Origin: an uncultured Pseudoruegeria sp.
Lineage (GTDB): Bacteria; Pseudomonadota; Alphaproteobacteria; Rhodobacterales; Rhodobacteraceae
DNA: 64,000 nucleotides
Assembly: GCA_947498155.1 (NCBI GenBank)
Contig: CANMJD010000001.1
Span: 1,240,001 to 1,304,000 of the forward strand
Direction of reading: 5' to 3'
A model generated the notes under the pieces. That model searched no databases, was not told the origin of the DNA, and was given only the letters and a program-made list of their open reading frames with translations. Positions 9,333 through 18,531 of the stretch are shown one piece after another. The position numbers and the translations under genes were made by a program. The stretch's first letter is position 1. Each line of letters starts with the position of its first letter.

Positions 9333-10414
9333 TCCCCGCCGCCGACATCCTCGCGGGCGATCGAAACGGTTTTGACAATCGCGTAACAGGGCACCCCTTC
9401 TCTTAGCGCCATCTGCGCCAAAGACCGCCGCGTGATCCGCGCCAGCACCGTGCCCGCCGCCGTATGCAGCGAGACCAAAGCACCGGGCCCCTCTCCGATA
9501 TGAATATGAGAGACCGTGCCTGCAAAAATATTCAACGCCGAAAGGGCGACAGGTTTTTCGCCCGACAGGATCACGTCTTTTGCCGCAATCCGTACCCGGA
9601 GCCGGCGCCCCTCTGCCTGTGGCACCTTGGGCAAAAACAGCGGTATCCCGCCAGCAGATAATTCGGTCAACCCATCATCATGATGGGCGACCACCCGCGC
9701 CGTGATGAGCGCCCCCGCCTCTCGGATACCGGCGGGCAAAAGGGTCGGATCGGCAAATATCGCATCAGGCGCGCCACTGCGCACCACATGCCCTTTGTCC
9801 AGGACCACCACCGTTGTCGCCAGCCGCGCAACCTCGGCGGCCGCATGGCTGACATAGAGGATCGGCACGCGCTGCGCATCCCGCAGGCGTTCAAAATACG
9901 GGAGGATTTCCGCCCTTCGCGCCTCATCCAAGCCGCTCAAAGGCTCATCCGCCAGCAGCAAATCCGGCTCTGATAGCAAGGCCCGCCCGATGGCCACGCG
10001 TTTTTTCTCTCCGCCAGAAAGCTTGGCCGGAAACCGATTCAACAAGGCCCCCAGTCCCAACATCTCAACAATCGGGTCCAATTGCGTCGCCCGTTTGGCC
10101 CGCGCCCCCCGCTGTCCATAGCTCAGGTTCTGGCGCACCGTTAAATGCGGGAAAAGCCGGTCTTCCTGAAAGATATAGCCGATCCGGCGTTTATGTGTCG
10201 GCAGGCAAATGCCTTGCGCGCTGTCCAGCAGCAACGTGTCGGCGACTTTGATGCGCCCCTGTTGCGGCTGCAACAGCCCCGCCACCGCATTAATCACGCT
10301 GGTTTTGCCCGACCCGGACCGGCCAAAAAGCACAGTCAGCCCTTCGGGGGCCTCAAAATCCACGTCCAGATCAAAACCGTCGAACCGGTGTTGTATGGAA
10401 ACCATTGTCGTCAT
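9329..10414 (-). CDS. modC: Molybdenum ABC transporter ATP-binding protein
   Basis: Walker A GRSGSGKTS, LSGGEKKRVAIGRALLSEPDLLLADEPLSGLD, C-terminal MOP-like region; followed by modB and modA. Confidence 0.93.
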   Translation of the reverse strand: MTTMVSIQHRFDGFDLDVDFEAPEGLTVLFGRSGSGKTSVINAVAGLLQPQQGRIKVADTLLLDSAQGICLPTHKRRIGYIFQEDRLFPHLTVRQNLSYGQRGARAKRATQLDPIVEMLGLGALLNRFPAKLSGGEKKRVAIGRALLSEPDLLLADEPLSGLDEARRAEILPYFERLRDAQRVPILYVSHAAAEVARLATTVVVLDKGHVVRSGAPDAIFADPTLLPAGIREAGALITARVVAHHDDGLTELSAGGIPLFLPKVPQAEGRRLRVRIAAKDVILSGEKPVALSALNIFAGTVSHIHIGEGPGALVSLHTAAGTVLARITRRSLAQMALREGVPCYAIVKTVSIAREDVGGGD

Positions 10415-11112
10415 ATGCCCCCCATCCGGCGGGCGACCCGACGGGCCAGCATTTCTGACAGGACTAGCGCCCCGACCGATATCAGCACCGAAATCAGCAC
10501 CAAGCGCAGGGCCGAAGCTTCACCGCCCGGCACCTGCAAAAACGCATAGATCGCACTAGGCAACGTCTGGGTTTGTCCCGGAATGCTGGATACAAAGGTG
10601 ATCGTCGCGCCAAACTCTCCCATGGCTTTAGCAAAGCCCAGCATCACCCCGGTCAGGATACCGGGCAGGATCAGGGGCAGCGTAATCGTGCCATAAATTC
10701 GCCAGCGCGAGGCGCCCAGTGTGGCCGCCGCAGCCTCTAGCCGATGGTCAACAGCCTCTATAGACAGGCGGATGGCGCGCACCATCAGCGGGAATGCCAT
10801 AATCGCCGCCGCCAAAGCCGCCCCCGTCCAGTGAAAAGCAAAACTGATCCCGACCTTGGACAACAGCTGTCCGATCGGGCCCTGCGCCCCAAATCCAATA
10901 AGCAACAGATACCCCGTCACAACCGGAGGCATGATCAGCGGAAGATGCACAAGAATATTAAGAAACTCGCGCCCCCAGAACTGGCCGCGCGCTAAGGCGA
11001 ACCCCGTCACCAGCCCAAAAGGAAGGCTACAGAGCGTGGCCCAGAAAGACACCTGCAGGGACAGCCGTATTGCGCCCCATTCTTCGGGGCTGAGCCAGGG
11101 ATCACCCATCAT
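10411..11112 (-). CDS. modB: Molybdate ABC transporter permease
   Basis: Permease with GEFGATITFVSSIPGQTQTLPSAIY motif; overlaps modA and modC. Confidence 0.93.
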   Translation of the reverse strand: MMGDPWLSPEEWGAIRLSLQVSFWATLCSLPFGLVTGFALARGQFWGREFLNILVHLPLIMPPVVTGYLLLIGFGAQGPIGQLLSKVGISFAFHWTGAALAAAIMAFPLMVRAIRLSIEAVDHRLEAAAATLGASRWRIYGTITLPLILPGILTGVMLGFAKAMGEFGATITFVSSIPGQTQTLPSAIYAFLQVPGGEASALRLVLISVLISVGALVLSEMLARRVARRMGGI

Positions 11113-11878
11113 TCGCGGGCCTGAACTGGTTTTTCAGAAAAACAGATTGCGCCTCAGGTGACTGCAAATACTCCAGAAACGAACCGCCCAAACCCGCGTT
11201 AGCGTCACGCACCACAGCCGCCGGGTAGCGGATGTCAGGGTAATCACCGGCGTCAAATTCCATCAAGACCGTCACCTTTGGTTCTGCATGGGCATCGCTG
11301 GCATACACGATCCCGAACCCGACTTCTTTTCGGGCGACAAGTGCCAAAGCCAACCGCACATTTTCGGTCTGCACGATGTTTCCCTGCAACGCCTGCCAGT
11401 TGCCCGTCGCCTGCAGCGCCGCCTTGCCGTATTGCCCCGCCGGCACCGCATCAACAAACCCCATGGCCAGCTTTCGCGCTCCAATCCGCGCTGCCAACCC
11501 ATCAGCCAACCAAGGCTCGGTCTCTCTGTCGGGCGCATTTCCCGCAATCAGAACAAGCCGGTTTCCAATGATGTCGCGCCGCGTCTGCGCAACAATCGGC
11601 AGTCGGGTCTCCAACACATCCATCCAATCGACACTGGCCGAAATATACACATCCGCAGGCGCCCCTTGCTGAATTTGGCGCGCCAGCACTGCTGACCCGG
11701 CATAGGCAATGCGCAACGAAGCACCCTGCGAGGCCTCAAAATCAGCCGCTATTTCATCCAGGGCCGTTTTCAAACTTGCCGCCGCAAAAATCGTCAGAGT
11801 TTGGGCCGCACCAAGCGTTGCGACAAGGCAGAACACCCCTGACAGAAGGGTTGTTTTCAGATTGCGAAATCGCTTTAT
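11102..11878 (-). CDS. modA: Molybdate ABC transporter substrate-binding protein; probable start is ATA at 11878 (see findings)
   Basis: (M)KRFRNLKTTLLSGVFCLVATLGAAQTLTIFAAASLKTALDEIAADFEA; track ORF extends to 12034 and overlaps the hlyD-like gene. Confidence 0.85.
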   Translation of the reverse strand: MKRFRNLKTTLLSGVFCLVATLGAAQTLTIFAAASLKTALDEIAADFEASQGASLRIAYAGSAVLARQIQQGAPADVYISASVDWMDVLETRLPIVAQTRRDIIGNRLVLIAGNAPDRETEPWLADGLAARIGARKLAMGFVDAVPAGQYGKAALQATGNWQALQGNIVQTENVRLALALVARKEVGFGIVYASDAHAEPKVTVLMEFDAGDYPDIRYPAAVVRDANAGLGGSFLEYLQSPEAQSVFLKNQFRPANDG

Positions 11879-11976
11879 GATAAGCCCCTCGTAAGACGTA
11901 ATGAACTTTCTAGGATATAGCCATCGGGGAGGCGAAGATACAATATGAAACAGATTGATATGGATTGCCGACGCGT

Positions 11977-13278
11977 TCAATCCTGGAGCGACTCTTTGAA
12001 TATCTGGAAAAACGGATCGATCAGATATTGCCAAAAGGTAATGTGCCGCCCCTCCAACGCGACCTCTACGGGCATGTCCGCGGACAAGGACAGCGCATCC
12101 CCCATGCTTTGCCGCACCCGGGTCAAGTCCTGCTGATCGATAATCGCCCGCCCCCGATAACCGATTGGCGTGCCAGCAGGGTCCAGCAGGGCGTCCCGCG
12201 CGATGGTCTCAAGGGTCACCTTAATCTTAGGCATATTGCGCTGCGGTAGGCTACTGATCGTCAGCACCCCTTTCATGCCCGGACGGGTTTGATCAATCGC
12301 TTGCGGGGGGATTGTGATTTCGACAAAGGGGAGTTCAAGCGGTTGCGCAATTGTCAGAAGCGTCGTGCCCCGTGGAGCGTAGAGCCCGTCAGTATCAAAA
12401 CCGATGGCGACCACATCCCCGGCAACTGGTGCTTTAATACGGGCCTGCGCGACCTCGTCTTCAATCGTCGCCGCCGCACGGCGCAGATCCGGCAGGCGCG
12501 CCTCATTGCTGAGGCGTTTGTTCAAAAGCGTGAGCCGAAATCGGGTTTTATAACTTTGCCGGTCGATTTCATTGCGCCGCAAGGTGGCAAGATCTGCGGA
12601 TCGTTCGGTTTCTGCGCGGATCAGTTCCTCTTGAAGATCAAGCAGTTGGTTCGTGTGCACCTCGTTTTGGGCCGCCGCGATCAGACCCTTTTGTTTTAGG
12701 GTCGAAAGATGTTCTGCCCGATCCGCCATTAGGGCCTGTCGTTCCTGCAATAAGTCCAACCCCCGATCCAAAAATGCCAGTCGGTTCTCTATGGATTGGC
12801 TCGCCTGTTGTACAATGGCGACCTCAAGATCGAGGTTTTCGAGCATCTCAGCATAGTTTCTTTTGATAACCTCTGGCACATCATCGCCATTCTCGGTGGA
12901 CCCCATACCGCCCGTATCCAAAATGCCCGTGATCAACCTGTTTTCAGCTTCAAAATGATGAATGGCGCTGCGCAACTCTCGAAGGGCTTTTTGTTGGGAA
13001 GAAACATCCAGTTCATAAAGAATTTGACCGGCGATAACGGGGTCATGCAGTTTAACCTTCACCGTTTTCAGGCGGGCATTATAGGGGTGCTGAATGTTAA
13101 AGCTGGGCTTTGAGGACATCAGAACACCCGAGGCGCGAACCGTCGTGGCCAAGGGCGCAAAAACGGCCCAGCAGATCAAACACAGTAATGCAACCAGCAA
13201 CCCCATCGCGCCATTGCGCACAGGCGACAGCAAGACAGCCGGAAGGTGCGGGACAGATGTTTGCTCGGGGGACCTCAA
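11977..13278 (-). CDS. HlyD family type I secretion periplasmic adaptor
   Basis: Single N-terminal TM, coiled coil, and IKAPVAGDVVAIGFDTDGLYAPRGTTLLTI lipoyl-like/HlyD motif; adjacent to T1SS ABC gene. Confidence 0.9.
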   Translation of the reverse strand: MRSPEQTSVPHLPAVLLSPVRNGAMGLLVALLCLICWAVFAPLATTVRASGVLMSSKPSFNIQHPYNARLKTVKVKLHDPVIAGQILYELDVSSQQKALRELRSAIHHFEAENRLITGILDTGGMGSTENGDDVPEVIKRNYAEMLENLDLEVAIVQQASQSIENRLAFLDRGLDLLQERQALMADRAEHLSTLKQKGLIAAAQNEVHTNQLLDLQEELIRAETERSADLATLRRNEIDRQSYKTRFRLTLLNKRLSNEARLPDLRRAAATIEDEVAQARIKAPVAGDVVAIGFDTDGLYAPRGTTLLTIAQPLELPFVEITIPPQAIDQTRPGMKGVLTISSLPQRNMPKIKVTLETIARDALLDPAGTPIGYRGRAIIDQQDLTRVRQSMGDALSLSADMPVEVALEGRHITFWQYLIDPFFQIFKESLQD

Positions 13279-15386
13279 TGTTTGGGTACCCCTTCTGGAA
13301 CCAATGAATCACTGGCAATCGCCGCTGCGAAAACTGCGCCGCCTTTCACGTTCTTTATGGCAAACGCAGTGGTCAATTGTGAAACAACAGCCAGGCTGAT
13401 TTCATCTGAAGGCAAATCCATCATGCTAACCTGTTCATGGGCAATCAGGGATTTGATTTTTGGCATTTTGGCTGCAGCTTCTGTAGGGCCGTCTTCCTGC
13501 AGCGAAATTTCACATTGCCTGTCATCAATGAATTTAAAGGTAAAAATTCCATGATGCAGGGCGGGTTCTGCGCTGCTCTGACACGCAATATTGAAAATCT
13601 CAGTACAGATCAGGGTCGCCTTTTGGCAGAAGGCCATATCCGAACTCCGCATGAACTGGGATTCGATCCAGTCGTTAAGATCCTGCAGCGAGGTCGTAAC
13701 CAATGGCAATCGAACCCGCCGTTTGTGGGCGCTCATGCGGCCCAGAACCTCTGTGCGGTCGCCGAAATCCGCCATGCGCCCCTGATCCAGCATCAGCACC
13801 CGATCCGCCAATCCCATAATGCCCGAGCGATGCAAGACCATCACAATCGTTGTGCCTTGCTCTTTCAGATGGGCAAGGGATGTGCAGAGTTGCTTTTCGC
13901 CCGCGGCATCCAAAAGCGCGTTGGGTTCATCCAGAAATAGATATTTGGGTTGCTGGTATATCGCCCTTGCCAGCGCCACCCGCTGCATTTGACCCGCTGA
14001 CAAAAGATGCGAAGAGGTCCCGACGTTGGTTTCATAGGCATCGGGCAAAGCTGAAATAAGGCCATGTACCCCAGCGGTTTTAGCCGCTTTGATCAGACGT
14101 TTATCATCAGCCTCCAATGCAAAGCAGGAAATATTCTCGGCCAGTGTTCCCTTGATCAACCGGGCTTGCTGGGGCAGGTATCCAATCATGCGCAAAGCCG
14201 TCGCATGACCCAAAGTTCGAACCTCGGTTTCATCCAGAAAAACCGCACCGATGGGGCAAGGTTCGATCCCCGACAACGCATGAAGCAATGTGGTTTTGCC
14301 GCTACCAGAGTCGCCGACAATGGCGAGGCATTGCCCTGCCTGTATCTCAAAACTGACCCGATCAAGACGCGGTGGTGCACCCCCGCCACGCGGATGGATG
14401 AGCCCTTTGACCGTCAATTTTCCTGACAATTGCCCGATTTCTGTGAGCGGCTTATTCTCTTTTGCGTAGATGGCATTGAAACCCGAGAATGCCTTGCGGG
14501 CTGATCTGATTTCGGGCAGCGCGCTCATCGAGCTTTCGACAATTTGAATCGTTTTGGCCATGATAATAGACGCGCCAATCATGCCGCCTGCACTTAAGCT
14601 ATCCTTGACAACAAGGCTTGCCCCAAGTCCGAGCGCACAGAGTTGTGCTCCCATCCGCACCATGACCAACATAGCTTCAAAGAAACTCGTGACAGTTGCC
14701 GTGCTTTCTTCCTGCTCTTGCCGAAGCAGCTGTAGCGCGCAAAACCGTGCAAGGAGATTGTCTGTAATGGCCTGATATCCGGCGCGCACCTGTGGGTCGC
14801 CAATATCTGAAACAAGTTGCCTTTCTTCAGCGCGGATATTTGCAGCCCGTTGTTTTTGCTGCCCTGTCAGAAGTTGTACTGCAGTTTTTAGAAGAAACAT
14901 CAAGGAAATGACACCCGCGAGCAGCAGCAAGAAAAAAGGGTGGATCAACCCTAACGCCAATAAAAACACCGGAAGCCAAGGTAGGTTTAGCGCAGCATTC
15001 GCTGCCCCCGCCTGAAAGAAGTGACGCAAACTTGCCGTTTGAGAGATCATTGCGGGCCGTTCCGCATCGCCCAGCGCGGCCATACGTTCGGTCCCGACAC
15101 GTTCCACCCAACGCGCGGCGCGCTCTAGACAGAGTGTCTTTTGCCATTCGACAAAACCGAAGGCAGAAAGGGCAATAAGCGCCACGGTCAACAGCATAAT
15201 CAAGGTGTTTAGATTACCGCTCGGCACAACCCTGTCCAAGACCTGCATCATGAAAACCGGACTGACCAATACCGCCACATTCCCCACAAAACTAAACAGG
15301 AGCAAGGGAAATAGCAGGCGTTTCAGGTCAGACAATGGCGATTGAAGGGACACAGAATTATTCCGATTCAATAGTGCCGGCAACAC
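13275..15386 (-). CDS. Type I secretion ABC permease/ATPase (PrtD/LapB-like) with C-terminal extension
   Basis: Walker A GDSGSGKTTLLH, LSAGQMQRVALARAIYQQPKYLFLDEP; adjacent adaptor and RTX substrate; ~140 aa follow the ABC domain. Confidence 0.9.
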   Translation of the reverse strand: MLPALLNRNNSVSLQSPLSDLKRLLFPLLLFSFVGNVAVLVSPVFMMQVLDRVVPSGNLNTLIMLLTVALIALSAFGFVEWQKTLCLERAARWVERVGTERMAALGDAERPAMISQTASLRHFFQAGAANAALNLPWLPVFLLALGLIHPFFLLLLAGVISLMFLLKTAVQLLTGQQKQRAANIRAEERQLVSDIGDPQVRAGYQAITDNLLARFCALQLLRQEQEESTATVTSFFEAMLVMVRMGAQLCALGLGASLVVKDSLSAGGMIGASIIMAKTIQIVESSMSALPEIRSARKAFSGFNAIYAKENKPLTEIGQLSGKLTVKGLIHPRGGGAPPRLDRVSFEIQAGQCLAIVGDSGSGKTTLLHALSGIEPCPIGAVFLDETEVRTLGHATALRMIGYLPQQARLIKGTLAENISCFALEADDKRLIKAAKTAGVHGLISALPDAYETNVGTSSHLLSAGQMQRVALARAIYQQPKYLFLDEPNALLDAAGEKQLCTSLAHLKEQGTTIVMVLHRSGIMGLADRVLMLDQGRMADFGDRTEVLGRMSAHKRRVRLPLVTTSLQDLNDWIESQFMRSSDMAFCQKATLICTEIFNIACQSSAEPALHHGIFTFKFIDDRQCEISLQEDGPTEAAAKMPKIKSLIAHEQVSMMDLPSDEISLAVVSQLTTAFAIKNVKGGAVFAAAIASDSLVPEGVPKH

Positions 15387-15404
15387 CGGACAAAGCTATG
15401 GCGT

Positions 15405-17252
15405 TCACAGGATAAAATTGCTTTCATCCAGATCATCGGCATCCACAGATTTGATGATGATCTTGTCGGTTTCACTGCCGCCGCTAAGTCCGCTGAGATC
15501 AATCTCTGTGGCCCAGCCTTTATCGGTAATAAGGTTCTGAAGATCGGCGAATTCAAGCCCGTATGACGACAGATCAATCTGGTCGGCACCGGTCTCAAAG
15601 TCATGGATCATGTCTTTGCCACCGCCAGCCGAAACAACAAACGTATCCCCAGCGCCGTCAGCGGACCATTCTCCGCCCCACATATGGTCGTTCCCTGCGC
15701 CCCCCTCAAGGATATCAGCGCCCTTGCCGCCAACGAGTTTATCGTCACCCGCCCCGCCGAACAGCACATCATCACCGGTGCCCCCCATCAACCGGTCATT
15801 TCCGCCGCCGCCTTCCAATATGTCGTCACCTGCATCGCCTGCAAGGTAGTCCTTACCATCGCCAGCAAGGATATGATCATTGCCATCTCCGCCGAATAAT
15901 TCGTCATCCCCGACGCCGCCATCGATTTTATCCTCCCCCGTGCCCCCGAAAATCTTGTCTTGCCCCTCCCCGCCCGAAAGCGTGTCCTCACCAGCGCCAC
16001 CGCGCAGTTCATCATTGCCGGCGTCGCCAAAAACAACGTCATCGCCGTCACCGGCATTGATGACATCGTCACCATCACCGCCGGTGGCAAAATCAGCGCC
16101 ATCTTCTAGATTGATGGTATCATCGCCTGCGCCCCCATCGGCGATGTCATCCCCCTTTCCGGCGTTGAGGATATCGCCCCCCGAGAGCGTGTCATTCCCG
16201 TATCCGCCAAGCAGCACATCATCTCCGGCATCACCCGAAATCGTATCATCGGACATATCGGTATTTGGCCCAGCTGCGCCGCCGCCTTTCACCGCTTCGG
16301 CATCATAGACCCAGCTGCCATCAACCAAGGTCCACTCGCTGCCCACGGAGCCACCAGAGGCAAGATCGTTCCCTTCCCCCGCTTTGATGTCATCGGCCCC
16401 GCCATATCCAAGGATAATATCGGTTTCGCCATCTTTTCCGTCGATAATATCGCCTTGTCCATCGACATATTCGACATGCATTACGTCGCCTTTTTCAGTG
16501 CCATCCACGATGACGGTCGCCGACGGATCGATTGCTTCTTCTAAAGGGTTAAGAAGGGCAGGCAGCTCGGCCTCATCGACCACTTGAATCGCATCGCCTG
16601 CAATCAAAATCGCTGAATCATAAATATTGTCACCGACATCCGCGATGACGATTTTGATGGTATTCTCCTGACCAACGACAAGCGGCGCTGTGACTGTCAG
16701 ATTGGTGGTGACACCGTCAAATTCTGTATTAATCGACCCGTCTGTGTTGTTATAGAAATTGCCTGCATTCACATCTGCGATACCTTTTTCGGTGCCCGAA
16801 ATCGGGATCAGTTCGCCGTTGACATAAACCGCCGCCATATCATTGAAGATCGAGCCGACATATTCGGGGTATTCCTCGCTGGCAAAGGTCATCGAAAAGG
16901 TCAGGCTGTCCTGTTCGGGAATAAAAGTTACCTCAAGCCCGGCGGCATCATAGGTTTTATGGTTGGTATGTTCTTCCAACGCCTCGCTGCCCTCGGTCTT
17001 CATCTTGCCCGAGGTATTTAGCTTTTGATTGGCATCGCCTTTGGCATTGGTCGCATCGCTGGCCTTGCCTGTCGAAAAGATCAACCCTGTATCCGCGGGT
17101 GTTAATTCATCCGCAATCGCATCACCGTTTTCGTAGGCAGCGACTTGGTTGCTGGACCCGATCAGGCTCGCATCTACGATTTCCACATTACCCGAGAACA
17201 AAGTCTCGGCGGCCTTGGTTGCATCAACATTTGAATATGACAGATCAGCCAC
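15405..17252 (-). CDS. RTX-type calcium-binding protein with choice-of-anchor L domain
   Basis: Many GGxGxDxL/I nonapeptides (GGAGDDTINLEDG, GGDGDDVINAGDGDDVV etc.); N-terminal LEVTFIPEQDSLTFSMTFASEEYPEYVGSIFNDMAAVYVNG. GTG at 17252 with AAGGGAG upstream is the likelier start. Confidence 0.88.
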   Translation of the reverse strand: MADLSYSNVDATKAAETLFSGNVEIVDASLIGSSNQVAAYENGDAIADELTPADTGLIFSTGKASDATNAKGDANQKLNTSGKMKTEGSEALEEHTNHKTYDAAGLEVTFIPEQDSLTFSMTFASEEYPEYVGSIFNDMAAVYVNGELIPISGTEKGIADVNAGNFYNNTDGSINTEFDGVTTNLTVTAPLVVGQENTIKIVIADVGDNIYDSAILIAGDAIQVVDEAELPALLNPLEEAIDPSATVIVDGTEKGDVMHVEYVDGQGDIIDGKDGETDIILGYGGADDIKAGEGNDLASGGSVGSEWTLVDGSWVYDAEAVKGGGAAGPNTDMSDDTISGDAGDDVLLGGYGNDTLSGGDILNAGKGDDIADGGAGDDTINLEDGADFATGGDGDDVINAGDGDDVVFGDAGNDELRGGAGEDTLSGGEGQDKIFGGTGEDKIDGGVGDDELFGGDGNDHILAGDGKDYLAGDAGDDILEGGGGNDRLMGGTGDDVLFGGAGDDKLVGGKGADILEGGAGNDHMWGGEWSADGAGDTFVVSAGGGKDMIHDFETGADQIDLSSYGLEFADLQNLITDKGWATEIDLSGLSGGSETDKIIIKSVDADDLDESNFIL

Positions 17253-17429
17253 GGCGTTAACTCCCTTTTCAGACAAGCGAAAACAGCAGGAAAGCCGCTT
17301 TCGCATTCCTCAAAACCCATAAAGAAGAGTTGCTAAGAGAATCTTGATCCGGCTGGGATCAGGCGCGGGAATTTCAGGACAAATTGAGTAAACAACCGAC
17401 TTAAAGGGGGCAACGATTTGGCGCGCAGA

Positions 17430-18377
17430 CTAGTCCGGCCAGACGACACGCACCCCCTGATGGGTTGTTGTGCTATCTGGTGAATTACCAATGCGCGCGG
17501 CAATCCGGTAGCGGAAACAATAGCTTTGATGGCACAAGAAAGAGCCACCCTTGGCAGTTTTATAGCCCTTCATACCCGCCAGCCGTTCTTTTACCGGTTT
17601 TTTTAAAGACCGGATTTTGAAAGAGTCAGAAGTCCATTCCCAGACATTGCCAACGAGGTTGTAAAGCCCGTTTTCGTTCGGCGCGAAAGAGCGTGCCGGG
17701 GCGGTGGCAAGATAGCCGTCCGCTGCCGAATTCTTTTCCGGAAATCGCCCCTGCCAGATATTGCAGGGAAAAAATCCGGTGTCATCCGGCAGCCAGTCAC
17801 CCCAGGGAAACATCACATCCCCCTGTCCGGCGCGGGCGGCGTGCTCCCATTCGGCTTCGGTTGGCAACCGCCCACCGGCCCAGTCGGCATAGGTGCTGGC
17901 ATCATTCCAGGACATGTGCACAACAGGGTGATCCGGCAGACAGGCGGCCTCGGTGCCCGGTCCCTGAGGCGCGCACCAAGTGGCCCCGTCGACGCGGCGC
18001 CACCACTGCGCATGGAGCACGCCTTGGGTGTGGCCATACTCTTTGGGCACTTGCGACCAGAAGACAAAGGACCAGCCAAAACGTTCTGCCTCGGTTACAT
18101 ATCCGGTGTCCTCGATAAAGCGGGCGAATTCTGCATTGGTTACAGTCGTCGCCCCGATGCGAAAGCTTTTGACCGTCACCTTGCGCAGCGGGTTTTCCCC
18201 GTCATCCGGTATTTGCGGCCGTGCCGTGCCCACCAGCGCTGTACCGCCCTTGATCAACACCGCATTTTCACGCCCGCGCAACACCCGCCCCCCGCCGGAG
18301 CGCAACGGAACGGCGGGTTGCAACGGGGCTCCGACCCGCTGCGGTGGACAGCAAGATGGGGCTTTGCTTTGTGTCAC
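17430..18377 (-). CDS. Formylglycine-generating enzyme (SUMF1/FGE) family protein
   Basis: KGGSFLCHQSYCFRYRIAARIGNSPDSTTTHQGVRVV resembles the FGE active-site segment with both cysteines; GTG start with AAGGAGG upstream. Confidence 0.9.
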   Translation of the reverse strand: MTQSKAPSCCPPQRVGAPLQPAVPLRSGGGRVLRGRENAVLIKGGTALVGTARPQIPDDGENPLRKVTVKSFRIGATTVTNAEFARFIEDTGYVTEAERFGWSFVFWSQVPKEYGHTQGVLHAQWWRRVDGATWCAPQGPGTEAACLPDHPVVHMSWNDASTYADWAGGRLPTEAEWEHAARAGQGDVMFPWGDWLPDDTGFFPCNIWQGRFPEKNSAADGYLATAPARSFAPNENGLYNLVGNVWEWTSDSFKIRSLKKPVKERLAGMKGYKTAKGGSFLCHQSYCFRYRIAARIGNSPDSTTTHQGVRVVWPD

Positions 18378-18531
18378 GATCTGTCCTCCTTGAATTCTCC
18401 GGTCTTTACCAGCGATGGGTGACGCGGAACAATGGCTCATGCAGGGCAGCGCGGCAACAAGTCGGGGGAAACCATTGACAAAACCGCCCCGAGGACCGCT
18501 CATACCCGCGCAGGTTTAGGAAGGGTTAATC

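Noticed and set aside
11881-11940. ModE/Mo-box upstream of modA (GGCTATATCC...)
   Set aside because: Only one half resembles a TATA-type Mo-box; no convincing dyad found.
15663-16260. Short tandem repeats resembling a CRISPR or VNTR
   Set aside because: They are degenerate codons for RTX nonapeptides, not direct repeats with unique spacers.
15563-16308. Pro/Ser/His-rich + strand ORFs opposite the RTX repeats
   Set aside because: Repetitive translation is the complement of GGxGxD repeats on the minus strand.
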